Assembly: GCA_964477085.1 (NCBI GenBank)
Contig: CAYZDF010000045.1
Location: forward strand, 1 to 22,968
DNA length: 22,968 nucleotides
Reading direction: 5' to 3'
DNA from: Dichloromethanomonas sp964477085
GTDB lineage: Bacteria; Bacillota; Desulfitobacteriia; Desulfitobacteriales; Syntrophobotulaceae
A program made the position numbers and the translations under genes. Below the pieces are notes generated by a model. That model worked only from the letters and a program-made list of their open reading frames with translations, did not search any database and had not been told where the DNA came from. This document shows positions 1-8,482 of this stretch, one piece after another; position 1 is the stretch's first letter, and each line of letters opens with the position of its first letter.

Positions 1-1
1 T

Positions 2-184
2 CAAAATATATTCAGAAAGCCTGAGATACTCAGAAAGCATCACTTAAGATTACCCAGAATCGCTCACCTTATGGAGATTCTTCATAAGAAAGATGGTTTT
101 CAGTGCCAGGATTATGCCTCAACGATATCACAGGCTCGCAAGGTGATAAAAGGATGGAAAGAAAATAACACTCAATCCAGTTGA
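2..184 (+). CDS. C-terminal end of an unrecognised upstream gene (partial)
   Basis: This frame is open from the left window edge to a TGA at 182-184, about 60 codons, while the other two forward frames close within the first 50 bases. The visible tail is basic and partly helical-looking (residues such as RKHHLRLPRIAHLMEIL and SQARKVIKGWKEN), with no motif I can assign to a family. It lies 43 bp upstream of cbiD on the same strand, so it may be the preceding gene of the cobalamin operon. I do not recognise it as an obvious cobalamin or heme enzyme terminus. The reading-frame evidence is modest because the fragment is short. Confidence 0.45.
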   Translation, partial: QNIFRKPEILRKHHLRLPRIAHLMEILHKKDGFQCQDYASTISQARKVIKGWKENNTQSS

Positions 185-227
185 TATAGCGGTAAACAAA
201 GATACGAATGACTATCATGAGGTAGCT

Positions 228-1355
228 ATGCTTAACAAAATCTATTCCAATCGAAAATTAAGGTCAGGGTTCACGACGGGGGTGTGTGCTGCGGCAGCGG
301 CTAAAGCTGCGACAGTTATGCTCTTTACTCGCAAAATCCTAAATGATATCTCCATAAGAATCCCTAAAGGGGAAGTTATTAGTTTACCCCTGCATGATGT
401 ACAATTAAACGAAAATAGCGTATCATGTGCCGTAAAGAAAGAGAGTGGCGATGATCCTGACATCACAAACGGTATCCTTGTCTATGCAACTGTGACTAAA
501 GCCCAAAACAGGTTGATCTCACTGGATGGCGGGAAGGGCGTTGGCAGAGTGACAAAACCAGGTCTGGCCTGTAAAGTTGGCGAAGCAGCTATTAACCCGG
601 TGCCGAAGTCTCTGATCATCAATGAGGTCAAGGAAGTTTGCGTCAAATATTCTTATATTGAAGGTTTAAATGTCATTATCTCCGTACCAGAAGGTGAAGA
701 GATTGCCAGAAAAACTTTCAATCCGCGTCTTGGCATAATCGGTGGTATTTCTATTCTAGGGACTACAGGAATCGTGGAGCCTATGAGTGATAAAGCCTGG
801 ATTGATTCTCTTTATCTTGAAATGAAGCAGCAGCGCTTCCTTGGAAATAGGGATTTAATCTTGTGTCCAGGCAACTATGGCCAGAAGTTTATGAGTGATT
901 CTTTAGGGATCGATCCGCTAAGAGTGGTAAAGTGCAGTAATTTTATAGGAGAAGCTTTGGACTTTGCTGTTGAACTTTCATATAACAGCTTACTCCTTAT
1001 AGGTCATGTGGGAAAGATGGTAAAACTTGGAGCGGGCATTATGAATACACATTCCAAATATGCTGATGCCAGGATGGAAATACTGGCACTGCACGCTGCC
1101 TTATGCGGTATTTCCCCAGAGAAACTTCCGGAAATGCTGAGATGCAATACCACTGAGGAAGCGGTATCACTCCTGCGGGAAGAAGGAATAAGTGCTAAAG
1201 TATTTAACAGCATTCTGGATAAGATAGAATTCTACGTGCAAAAGCGTGTCAGCAACAGTATCAAAACCGCTGTCATTGTTTTTTCTAATGAATCAGGGAT
1301 ATTAGGGCAAACTCAATATGCAGATGAACTTCTTAAACTGCATAGGATTTGTTGA
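228..1355 (+). CDS. cbiD: Cobalt-precorrin-5B C1-methyltransferase CbiD
   Basis: CbiD is the SAM-dependent enzyme that methylates C1 of the contracted corrin ring in the anaerobic cobalamin pathway, acting after CbiG opens the lactone. The protein has 375 residues, normal for the family. It opens with the characteristic RSGFTTGVCAAAAAKAA segment (residues 12-28) and carries the late conserved GHVGKMVKLGAG / NTHSKYADARME region. The start is supported by a GAGGT ribosome site at 219-223, only 4 bp from the ATG. It is the first complete gene of the cbiD-cbiL-cbiF-cbiG run, with 52 bp before cbiL. CbiD has no counterpart fold in the aerobic Cob pathway, so it marks this as the cobalt-early route. 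I see nothing unusual in it. Confidence 0.96.
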   Translation: MLNKIYSNRKLRSGFTTGVCAAAAAKAATVMLFTRKILNDISIRIPKGEVISLPLHDVQLNENSVSCAVKKESGDDPDITNGILVYATVTKAQNRLISLDGGKGVGRVTKPGLACKVGEAAINPVPKSLIINEVKEVCVKYSYIEGLNVIISVPEGEEIARKTFNPRLGIIGGISILGTTGIVEPMSDKAWIDSLYLEMKQQRFLGNRDLILCPGNYGQKFMSDSLGIDPLRVVKCSNFIGEALDFAVELSYNSLLLIGHVGKMVKLGAGIMNTHSKYADARMEILALHAALCGISPEKLPEMLRCNTTEEAVSLLREEGISAKVFNSILDKIEFYVQKRVSNSIKTAVIVFSNESGILGQTQYADELLKLHRIC

Positions 1356-1407
1356 GCGGTTTGTATCTCTGATGATGCAAATTTATCAATTAAAAGGCGT
1401 GGAAATC

Positions 1408-2124
1408 ATGTTGACCAAAGGAATACTCTATGGGGTTGGAGTCGGGCCGGGTGACCCTGAGCTATTAACATTAAAAGCTGTTCGAACGATAGATCAAGCA
1501 GATGTTATCGCTTTGCCTAAAACGGATGAATCCTATATTACTGCCCTGGAAATCGTTAAATCTGTCCTGGATATTTCTCGTAAAGAAATTCTAGAGATCT
1601 ATTTACCGATGACTAAAAATGAAGAGATACTTCGTGTAAGCCACCACGAGGCTGCAGTTCAATTATCAAAGCTATTGGAGCAAGATAAGAATATCGCCTT
1701 CCTGACCCTTGGTGATCCATCCATCTATTCGACCTACATCTATTTACATGAATGGATTATTGAGAAAGGCCACAAGGCACAGCTTGTACCAGGGGTCCCC
1801 TCCTTTTGCGCGGTTGCTGCCAAATTAAATATATCCTTGTGTAAAAGGTCTGAACCTCTTCATATTATTCCGGCCTCTTACCAAAATGATGAAGGGTATT
1901 TAGACTGGGAGGGTACGAAAATACTCATGAAATCTGGCAAATCATTAACAAAGGTTATCAACCTCCTTCAGGACAAGGGATTGATCGATAATTCCTGCAT
2001 GGTAGAACGTTGTGGGATGACTGGAGAAAAGATATACACTGATCTTGCCGGTGTTGATTGCTGCCAATCCAGTTACTTTTCAACCATCGTCGTTAAAGAT
2101 AAGAACGAGGAGAATTTGTCATGA
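1408..2124 (+). CDS. cbiL: Cobalt-precorrin-2 C20-methyltransferase CbiL
   Basis: CbiL transfers a methyl group from SAM to C20 of cobalt-precorrin-2 (cobalt-factor II). It belongs to the canonical tetrapyrrole methylase family. The N-terminal YGVGVGPGDPELLTLKA and the later LTLGDPSIYSTY and VPGVPSFCAVAAKL motifs are typical SAM- and substrate-binding loops of this family. I place the start at the ATG at 1408 (238 aa), directly before the conserved beta strand. The frame stays open upstream to 1318, but that would add 30 non-conserved residues overlapping cbiD. The ribosome site is weak (AAAGG near 1393). The gene overlaps cbiF by 4 nt (ATGA), implying translational coupling. Distinguishing CbiL from other ring methylases rests on the PKTDES region and family similarity from memory. 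Confidence 0.93.
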   Translation: MLTKGILYGVGVGPGDPELLTLKAVRTIDQADVIALPKTDESYITALEIVKSVLDISRKEILEIYLPMTKNEEILRVSHHEAAVQLSKLLEQDKNIAFLTLGDPSIYSTYIYLHEWIIEKGHKAQLVPGVPSFCAVAAKLNISLCKRSEPLHIIPASYQNDEGYLDWEGTKILMKSGKSLTKVINLLQDKGLIDNSCMVERCGMTGEKIYTDLAGVDCCQSSYFSTIVVKDKNEENLS

Positions 2125-2876
2125 TTTACTTTGTTGGAGCAGGTCCGGGTGCGGTTGATCTAATCACGGTTAGAGGCAAGACACTGATTGAAAAGGCAGA
2201 TCTGATTATTTTTGCAGGGTCCTTGGTGAATCCTGAATTATTGAAGTGTGCCGATCATAAGTGCCGTGTTGTCAACAGTGCTGACTTAACCCTGGAAGAA
2301 GTCATAGGTTTAATGGTCCCGGCTGCTAAAGAAGGGCAAACAGTCGTAAGATTACATACAGGTGACCCGAGTATCTATGGTGCTATCAGAGAACAGATGG
2401 ATATGTTGGATCAGCATGGGCTCGAATACGAAGTGGTCCCCGGAGTTAGTTCTTTCTGCGCAGCAGCTGCTGCTCTCAAAGCTGAATACACCCTGCCTGA
2501 TATCAGTCAGAGCGTTATCATCACAAGGGTGGAAGGCAGAACACCTGTCCCTCCCAAAGAGGAAATAGCGTTGCTGGCATCTCACCAGGCTACCATGGTA
2601 CTTTTTTTAAGTACGGGTTTAGTGGAGAGACTTGTCAACCGTCTCTTAGAAGGGGGTTACTCTCCAGATACGCCTGCAGCGATTGTTTACAAAGCCTCCT
2701 GGCCGGATCAGAAAGTCTTTCGCTGTACTGTCGGTACACTTCATAAGACTATTGAAACTAATCAATTACATAAAACCACACTGATTCTGGTCGGCCGATT
2801 TCTGGGTAACGACTATCAGAGATCGAAGTTATATCATCCCTCATTTACGCATGAATTCCGCGAGGCATCAGAATGA
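2121..2876 (+). CDS. cbiF: Cobalt-precorrin-4 C11-methyltransferase CbiF
   Basis: CbiF methylates C11 of cobalt-precorrin-4 using SAM. The 251-residue protein starts with MIYFVGAGPGAVDLITVRG, followed by ADLIIFAGSLVNPELL, a hallmark of CbiF/CobM. The family motif RLHTGDPSIYGA lies near residues 79-90, and VPGVSSFCAAAAALKAEYT forms the substrate-facing loop. Length is normal. Its ATG overlaps the cbiL stop, and its stop overlaps the cbiG start (ATGA at both ends), so these three genes are probably translated as a coupled block. The product enters the CbiG step encoded next. Confidence 0.95.
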   Translation: MIYFVGAGPGAVDLITVRGKTLIEKADLIIFAGSLVNPELLKCADHKCRVVNSADLTLEEVIGLMVPAAKEGQTVVRLHTGDPSIYGAIREQMDMLDQHGLEYEVVPGVSSFCAAAAALKAEYTLPDISQSVIITRVEGRTPVPPKEEIALLASHQATMVLFLSTGLVERLVNRLLEGGYSPDTPAAIVYKASWPDQKVFRCTVGTLHKTIETNQLHKTTLILVGRFLGNDYQRSKLYHPSFTHEFREASE

Positions 2877-3919
2877 AGGCAGAAATTTTTGCTTTTACCC
2901 GAAGAGGTGCAAGGCTAGCAACTTTAGTAAAGGAAGTACTTCAAGAACATAGCTATCAGGTTAATGTCTATACGAAGCAGGAGTTTACAACGGTAAGTCC
3001 TTCGCTCTTATGGATAGAGCCTGATTTAAAGACAGTTATCAGTCGTGTGTTTTCCGCATCTTCGCTGCTCGTTTTCATCGGAGCCAGTGGTATAGCCGTA
3101 AGGGCAGTGGCCCCCTATATCAGGGATAAAAAACAGGATCCTGCGGTGATTTGTATGGATGAAAAAGGGCAGTATGTGATCCCGCTGCTTTCCGGTCATA
3201 TCGGTGGCGCAAATCGGATAGCTCAGGTCATCGCCCATCACATCGGGTCTCAGGCGATTATTACCACGGCTACGGATATCAACGGTCTTATTTCCATTGA
3301 TGAGTGGGCGGTGCGAAACAACCTCTACATCAGTGATATGGATATTGCCAAACGTGTGTCAGCTGCCTTAGTTGACGACCAAGACATAGGCCTTTTTTCG
3401 GACTTTGAAATCACCGGAGAGATTCCACGTCAACTTTTGCCCAAGGTGACTTATCAAACGGGTATCTGTATCTCTTTGGAAGAATTCAAGAAGCCTTTTT
3501 CGTACACGCTGAGTCTTATCCCCAGAATCGCCTGTCTTGGAATCGGCTGTCGAAAAGGCGTGAGTGTGGCGACCATTGAAGAAACTGTGTTGGAAGTATT
3601 GCACAAGAATAAGATATCGATCAAAGCACTTTGTGGCATTGCTTCTATCGATCTGAAAAAAGATGAAGAGGGGCTGCTGGAATTTGCCAAACGGTATGAT
3701 CTCCCAATCACTTTCTATTCCCCCGATCAACTGAATACCCTTACAGGGGACTTCACCGCTTCAGATTATGTGGCTCAGGTCTCAGGCACAGACAATGTGT
3801 GTGAAAGAGCAGCTGTTCTCCTTAGTCTTCGTGGTAAGCTAGTCTTCCCTAAGTTCGCAAAAAATGGCGTAACTATCGCTCTGGCCCTTAAACAGTGGAG
3901 GGTTAATTTTGACGATTAG
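2873..3919 (+). CDS. cbiG: Cobalt-precorrin-5A hydrolase CbiG
   Basis: CbiG opens the delta-lactone of cobalt-precorrin-5A and releases the C20 carbon as acetaldehyde, completing ring contraction before CbiD methylation. The 348 residues show the usual three parts. An N-terminal domain carries FIGASGIAVRAVAPYI and PLLSGHIGGANRIAQ. A middle linker spans roughly residues 130-210. A C-terminal domain carries LGIGCRKGVS, ALCGIASIDLKKDE and VSGTDNVCERAA. All are expected conserved features and nothing is missing. It overlaps cbiF by 4 nt. Its last codons contain the -35 element of a candidate promoter for the downstream genes. Confidence 0.95.
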   Translation: MKAEIFAFTRRGARLATLVKEVLQEHSYQVNVYTKQEFTTVSPSLLWIEPDLKTVISRVFSASSLLVFIGASGIAVRAVAPYIRDKKQDPAVICMDEKGQYVIPLLSGHIGGANRIAQVIAHHIGSQAIITTATDINGLISIDEWAVRNNLYISDMDIAKRVSAALVDDQDIGLFSDFEITGEIPRQLLPKVTYQTGICISLEEFKKPFSYTLSLIPRIACLGIGCRKGVSVATIEETVLEVLHKNKISIKALCGIASIDLKKDEEGLLEFAKRYDLPITFYSPDQLNTLTGDFTASDYVAQVSGTDNVCERAAVLLSLRGKLVFPKFAKNGVTIALALKQWRVNFDD

Positions 3920-3937
3920 TCGGGTGAGAGATAAAAT
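3909..3937 (+). promoter_or_regulatory. Candidate internal sigma-A promoter before cbiH
   Basis: TTGACG (3909-3914) and TAAAAT (3932-3937) are separated by exactly 17 bp, close to the sigma-A consensus. The -35 box overlaps the end of cbiG and the -10 lies in the 125-bp gap before cbiH, leaving an untranslated leader of roughly 100 nt. This could give cbiH and downstream genes their own transcription. It is a sequence match only, and such matches also occur by chance in AT-rich DNA. Confidence 0.45.
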
Positions 3938-4044
3938 GAGAATAAGAAAAATCTGTAAGGGATAGGGTTCAAGAGTCTGCCAATCTGATGATCAAGCTTT
4001 TATTGATAACAAGGTAGATTATTACTGCCTAAAAGGAGTAAGGA

Positions 4045-4776
4045 ATGAGGATATATATTGTAGGCTTAGGGCCTGGCGGAGCAGACCAAATAACCCCTAA
4101 GGCGTTTAATGCTCTGGAAGCAAGCGACGTGATTGCAGGATATTCAGTTTATATTGACCTGATCAAAGACCTATTTCCTGGGAAAACCCTTTTATCGACG
4201 CCGATGACTCGAGAGATTGATCGCTGTCAACTTGTTATCGAGAAAGCATTAGAAGGTTATACTGTAGCCATCGTGTCAAGTGGTGATGCCGGAGTCTATG
4301 GGATGGCAGGTATTATGCTTGAAATGGCACAGGATTATCCAGGCTTAGAGATTGAAGTGGTTGCCGGTATTACTGCAGCCTGTAGTGGAGCAGCTCTGCT
4401 CGGAGCTCCACTGACGCATGATTTTGCAGTCATCTCTTTAAGTGACTTATTGACAGCCTGGGAAAAGATAGAACTCCGACTGGCAGCTGCAGCACAGGCA
4501 GATTTTGTGATCTGTCTTTATAATCCCTCCAGTCGCAAGAGAAAAGACTATCTGGCTAAAGCCTGCGATATTATCTTAAAATATCAAAGTCCTTTCCTGC
4601 CTGCAGGGATTGTCAGGAATATTGGCAGACCTGGTGAAGAGTATAAAATAATGACCTTAGAAAAACTTCGCAGCAAGGAAGCCGATATGTTTACAACCAT
4701 TATCATTGGCAATTCGCAGACCAGGATTATCAACCACAAGATGGTTACACCGAGAGGATATCGATTTGATGACTGA
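4045..4776 (+). CDS. cbiH: Cobalt-factor III C17-methyltransferase CbiH (CobJ type)
   Basis: CbiH methylates C17 and drives ring contraction, forming cobalt-precorrin-4 with the delta-lactone that CbiG later opens. The 243-residue protein is full length and shows MRIYIVGLGPGGADQITPKA, IAGYSVYIDLI, VSSGDAGVYGMAG, VVAGITAACSGAALLGAP and the C-terminal PRGY. A strong ribosome site, AAAGGAGTAAGG, precedes the ATG at 4045. The gene is intact here, which matters because I recall (without being able to check) that cbiH is truncated in at least one Dehalobacter restrictus strain. It overlaps the next gene by 8 nt. Confidence 0.95.
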   Translation: MRIYIVGLGPGGADQITPKAFNALEASDVIAGYSVYIDLIKDLFPGKTLLSTPMTREIDRCQLVIEKALEGYTVAIVSSGDAGVYGMAGIMLEMAQDYPGLEIEVVAGITAACSGAALLGAPLTHDFAVISLSDLLTAWEKIELRLAAAAQADFVICLYNPSSRKRKDYLAKACDIILKYQSPFLPAGIVRNIGRPGEEYKIMTLEKLRSKEADMFTTIIIGNSQTRIINHKMVTPRGYRFDD

Positions 4777-5566
4777 TACAGCAGTAGTCAAGAAACCGAA
4801 TATTTGGATACTGGCAGGTACATCTGAGGGAAGAAAGCTGGCAGAACGATTAAGCGTTTTTGACATCATGATTTATGTCTCACTGGCCACAGAGTATGGA
4901 AAGTGGTTTATCAAGGATAAAGATAATATTCAGATCATTACCGGCCGACTGGATCAGGATGAGATGCTCAATTTTATCCAAACTAATCATATTAATGGAG
5001 TTATTGATGCCACCCACCCTTATGCTCAGGAGGTTACGAAAAATATTTCTGCTGCATGTAAGCAAACCGATGTCGATTATTATCGCTTGTTAAGGGCTGC
5101 AAGCCAAAGGACGGACGTTGTTTATGCCAGCAACACCCTGGAGGCCTCAAAAATACTGACAGAGATGGACGGAAAAATATTTATTACCTGTGGCAGTAAA
5201 GAGATCGAATCCTTTGTCCATATTCCAAATTTTTCTCGTCGGCTTTATATTAGAGTCTTACCCATTCCAGATGTCTTACAGAAATGCTTGGACCTGGGTT
5301 TTAAATCTCCGCATATCATTGCTATGCAGGGTCCTTTCTCCAAAGAGCTGAATATGGCCATGTTTAAGTCGACTGGAGCAGAGATCCTGGTAACGAAAGA
5401 CTCAGGTCATCAGGGAGGATTTAATGAAAAAATAGAGGCTGCACTTGAATTGGGGCTTGAGATTATTGTCATCGGCCGACCGGGAGATGAAGAGGGGTAC
5501 AGCGAGGAAGAGGTCTACTTAAAGATCATAAAACGGTTTGGTCTTGATGCCCCACCAGGAAGGTAA
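4769..5566 (+). CDS. cbiJ: Cobalt-precorrin-6A reductase CobK/CbiJ
   Basis: This enzyme reduces the corrin macrocycle of cobalt-precorrin-6A with a nicotinamide cofactor, giving cobalt-precorrin-6B for CbiET. Family signatures are IWILAGTSEGRKLAERL at the N-terminus, VIDATHPYAQEVTKNI in the first half, FITCGSKEIE and MQGPFSKELN. I start it at the ATG at 4769 (265 aa). The frame runs upstream to 4706, but that extension lies inside cbiH and lacks family residues. A GAGGATA ribosome site sits about 10 bp before 4769. It overlaps cbiH by 8 nt and is followed by a 112-bp gap before hemB in which I see no clear signal. Confidence 0.93.
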   Translation: MTDTAVVKKPNIWILAGTSEGRKLAERLSVFDIMIYVSLATEYGKWFIKDKDNIQIITGRLDQDEMLNFIQTNHINGVIDATHPYAQEVTKNISAACKQTDVDYYRLLRAASQRTDVVYASNTLEASKILTEMDGKIFITCGSKEIESFVHIPNFSRRLYIRVLPIPDVLQKCLDLGFKSPHIIAMQGPFSKELNMAMFKSTGAEILVTKDSGHQGGFNEKIEAALELGLEIIVIGRPGDEEGYSEEEVYLKIIKRFGLDAPPGR

Positions 5567-5678
5567 GAAGCACATTATAGAATGATATCATCTGTTCATC
5601 AAGGAAATTTGGGTATCATAAAGGCATTTTGGTGATGATTGTATCTTAACAAATATCCCGGTAAAGGAGGAGGTTTCT

Positions 5679-6662
5679 ATGGAACTGATCATCAGACCAC
5701 GAAGACTGAGAATGGACCAAGCCAGAAGAGAATTGGTCAGGGAAACCAGAATATCGAAAAGCTCCCTCGTTTATCCCGTATTTATACAGGAAGGGCAGCA
5801 AATTAAACAAGAGATCACCTCAATGGAAGGGCAGTATCGTTACAGCACGGATATGCTCCCTTATATACTGGAGGAAATACTCCAGGCCGGGATTAAAAGC
5901 ATCCTGTTATTCGGTATTCCTGCACACAAGGATGAGGCTGGAAGCGGTGCCTATGATGAGAGCGGCATTGTCCAAGAGGCTATCAGGGTAACGAAAAAAT
6001 ATGCGCCTGAGATTCAGGTGATAACCGATGTTTGTCTTTGTGAATACACCAGTCACGGACATTGCGGAGTCTTAACAGACTCAATCGTCGATAACGACAG
6101 AACACTGCCTCTTTTGGCCCAAACCGCTTTATCTCATGCCCAGGCAGGCGCCGATATCGTTGCACCGTCAGATATGATGGATGGAAGAGTAAAAGCAATC
6201 AGGGAAATGTTGGATCAACATGGCTATTTAAGTACCGCACTCATATCCTATGCCGTTAAATATGCATCCTCCTTCTACGGACCTTTCAGGGAGGCTGCGG
6301 GCTCAACCCCTTCTTTTGGCGACAGAAAGAGTTACCAAATGGATTACCACAACAGCAAAGAGGCCATCAGGGAAGCGGAATTGGATATTCAGGAAGGTGC
6401 GGATATCATCATGGTAAAACCCGCCTTATCCTATCTGGATATCATCACAAGGGTAAGAAATGAGTTTAATGTACCGGTTGCGGCCTATAGTGTCAGCGGT
6501 GAATACGCGATGATCAAGGCTGCAGCAAAAGCGGGACTGATAAACGAGACGGATGTTGCCTGTGAAACAGCTGTCAGTGTTTTTAGGGCTGGAGCAGATA
6601 TTCTAATCTCATATTATGCTTTGGAAATTGCAGGGTGGATCAATGAAGGGAGGATTGGCTGA
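5679..6662 (+). CDS. hemB: Delta-aminolevulinic acid dehydratase (porphobilinogen synthase)
   Basis: HemB condenses two 5-aminolevulinate molecules to porphobilinogen, the shared precursor of heme, siroheme and corrinoids. The 327-residue protein has the zinc-binding segment DVCLCEYTSHGHCG with Cys119, Cys121 and Cys129, so it should be the zinc-dependent type. The two active-site lysines are Lys194 (YAVKYASSFYGPFR) and Lys247 (MVKPALSYLD), the latter being the Schiff-base residue by family position. A very strong ribosome site (AAAGGAGGAGG) precedes the ATG. Its stop overlaps the hemL start by one base (TGATG). Its position among cbi genes suggests precursor supply is tuned to corrinoid demand. 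Confidence 0.97.
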   Translation: MELIIRPRRLRMDQARRELVRETRISKSSLVYPVFIQEGQQIKQEITSMEGQYRYSTDMLPYILEEILQAGIKSILLFGIPAHKDEAGSGAYDESGIVQEAIRVTKKYAPEIQVITDVCLCEYTSHGHCGVLTDSIVDNDRTLPLLAQTALSHAQAGADIVAPSDMMDGRVKAIREMLDQHGYLSTALISYAVKYASSFYGPFREAAGSTPSFGDRKSYQMDYHNSKEAIREAELDIQEGADIIMVKPALSYLDIITRVRNEFNVPVAAYSVSGEYAMIKAAAKAGLINETDVACETAVSVFRAGADILISYYALEIAGWINEGRIG

Positions 6663-7945
6663 TGACCAGGTCACAAGAATTATTCCAAAGAGCTCAGGAA
6701 GTCATCCCGGGAGGGGTTAACAGCCCAGTCAGAGCATTTCGTTCTGTAGGCGATATACCACGGTTTATCAAGCGTGCTGAGGGAGCAAGAATTTATGATG
6801 TGGATGGTTCGGAATACATCGATTATGTCGGCTCCTGGGGACCGATGCTCCTGGGCCATGCCCATCCGCAGATTGTAGAAGCGGTAACTCAGGTCGCTCA
6901 AAACGGCCTGAGCTTCGGGGCGGCAACAGAAGCTGAAATAACCATGGCAGAACTTATCTGTGACGTAACACCTACGGTTGAAATGGTTCGGTTAGTCAAT
7001 TCCGGAACTGAAGCAGTCATGAGTGCTATCCGGCTGGCGAGGGGTTATACGGGCAGAGATAAAATAATCAAATTCGAAGGCTGTTATCATGGACATAGTG
7101 ATTCCATGCTCGTCAAAGCCGGGTCAGGAATTATGACGGCAGGTATTCCGGACAGCTTAGGAGTGCCGGCTGGTTGTGCCAACGATACGCTGACAGCCGT
7201 ATTCAATGATTTAGATTCAGTCGCGAGACTGTTTGAAGAAAATACCAATGCGATTGCAGCAGTCATTGTGGAGTTGGTCCCTGCCAATATGGGAGTCATC
7301 ATTCCCCAGGACGGATTCCTGTCCGGGTTAAAAAGCTTATGTCAAGACCATGGTGCTTTACTGATCGCTGACGAAGTGATCACGGGATTCAGACTGGGCG
7401 TGGGCGGAGCTCAGTCTACCCTGAATATCAAGGCTGATCTCACAACTTTCGGTAAAATCATCGGAGCAGGAATGCCTGTCGGTGCTTATGGCGGAAGCAA
7501 AGAGATCATGCAGATGATCTCACCCACTGGAGGTGTCTATCAAGCCGGTACTTTAAGCGGTAACCCTCTAGCAACAGCTGCAGGAATAGCCCAGCTAACG
7601 ATTCTCAGGGATAATCCCACTATCTATACCCACATCAATGCCTTGGGTAAAAAGCTCAGTCTGGAGACGAAGAAACTGGTGGAGCTTTATGGAATCAAAG
7701 CAGCCGTTAACAGCATAGGTTCACTGATGTCTCTGTTTTTTACCGAAAGCAAAGTCCATAATTACACACAAGCCAAACAAAGTGACACACAGTTATTTGC
7801 CAGATTCTTTCATTATATGTTGGGCAGGGGGATCTATCTGGCTCCTTCCCAATTTGAGGCGAGCTTTGTTTCATATGCTCATACCAACGAAGATATTGAA
7901 TATACGCTTCAGAGCATGGAGGATGCCTTTAAACATATTCAGTAA
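6662..7945 (+). CDS. hemL: Glutamate-1-semialdehyde 2,1-aminomutase
   Basis: HemL is a PLP enzyme that isomerises glutamate-1-semialdehyde to 5-aminolevulinate in the C5 pathway, feeding HemB encoded just upstream. The 427-residue protein begins with the family pattern ELFQRAQEVIPGGVNSPVRA and contains SGTEAVMSAIRLARGYTGR, DEVITGFRLG and the PLP-lysine segment TTFGKIIGAGMPVGAYGG, with Lys265 as the likely internal aldimine residue. Length is standard. It overlaps hemB by one nucleotide, so the two are very likely co-translated. Glutamyl-tRNA reductase (hemA), which makes its substrate, is not in this window. Confidence 0.97.
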   Translation: MTRSQELFQRAQEVIPGGVNSPVRAFRSVGDIPRFIKRAEGARIYDVDGSEYIDYVGSWGPMLLGHAHPQIVEAVTQVAQNGLSFGAATEAEITMAELICDVTPTVEMVRLVNSGTEAVMSAIRLARGYTGRDKIIKFEGCYHGHSDSMLVKAGSGIMTAGIPDSLGVPAGCANDTLTAVFNDLDSVARLFEENTNAIAAVIVELVPANMGVIIPQDGFLSGLKSLCQDHGALLIADEVITGFRLGVGGAQSTLNIKADLTTFGKIIGAGMPVGAYGGSKEIMQMISPTGGVYQAGTLSGNPLATAAGIAQLTILRDNPTIYTHINALGKKLSLETKKLVELYGIKAAVNSIGSLMSLFFTESKVHNYTQAKQSDTQLFARFFHYMLGRGIYLAPSQFEASFVSYAHTNEDIEYTLQSMEDAFKHIQ

Positions 7946-7992
7946 TCTTAATTAATCTCGAATGACGCTACAGTTGATGTAGAATGATACTA

Positions 7993-8045
7993 ATCGTTAA
8001 ACGATCGCCGTGGTAATAAAATTCTTTATGGGGAATAAATTTATT
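7993..8045. promoter_or_regulatory. Two short palindromes in the gap before cbiX
   Basis: The 159-bp gap between hemL and cbiX holds ATCGTTAAACGAT (7993-8005, dyad with one central base) and AATAAATTTATT (8034-8045, perfect 12-bp palindrome). A weaker inverted pair, CTACA/TGTAG, lies just upstream near 7968-7982. I see no convincing -35/-10 pair and no B12-box motif. The palindromes could be operator-like sites or chance in AT-rich sequence. Confidence 0.2.
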
Positions 8046-8104
8046 AAGCAATTATCGAATTTAAGCGACCTTAGAATAGCTCAACGCAGAAAAGAGGAAT
8101 GACC

Positions 8105-8467
8105 ATGATCGGAATATTGATCCTTGCTCATGGAAGCAGGGAAAAACAAACGGAGCACACCATGGATCTAATTTTATCATCACTTCAGAAAAAGCTTCCG
8201 GAAACGTACATTGAAAAAGCATTTCTGCAATTCTCAGAAACGAATCTGGAAAAGAGTATACAGAAAATGGTTGATCAGGGGATCACAGATATCAAGGTTG
8301 TTCCCTACTTCCTTTTCGAAGGCGTACATATTAGAGAAGATATACCTAATGAGATCAGACAACTTAGTCAAAGGTATCCTGACGTACGGATAACCATGGG
8401 CCGGACATTGGGTGCTGATCCTCGTTTGGCAGACATTTTAGCGGATCGGGTCAAAGAGCTTACTTGA
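8105..8467 (+). CDS. cbiX: Sirohydrochlorin cobaltochelatase, short type (CbiX-S)
   Basis: This enzyme inserts Co(II) into sirohydrochlorin, the committing step of the cobalt-early pathway. The 120-residue protein is a single chelatase half-domain, typical of the short CbiX that works as a homodimer, whereas the long form is a tandem of two such halves. The likely metal-binding histidines are His9 (LILAHGSREKQ) and His75 (FEGVHIREDIP). I choose the ATG at 8105 because GAGGA (8094-8098) directly abuts the alternative ATG at 8099 but sits 6 bp from 8105. It lies 15 bp upstream of cbiET. Short CbiX can resemble a ferrochelatase such as SirB, but the context favours cobalt. Confidence 0.9.
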   Translation: MIGILILAHGSREKQTEHTMDLILSSLQKKLPETYIEKAFLQFSETNLEKSIQKMVDQGITDIKVVPYFLFEGVHIREDIPNEIRQLSQRYPDVRITMGRTLGADPRLADILADRVKELT

Positions 8468-8482
8468 AGTGGTGGTGGAACC

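Noticed and set aside
3920..4044. Cobalamin riboswitch in the gaps before cbiH, cbiX or cobQ
   Set aside because: None of the gaps is long enough, and none contains the B12-box GCCACTG-type core with its flanking conserved segments. A riboswitch, if any, should lie left of the window.
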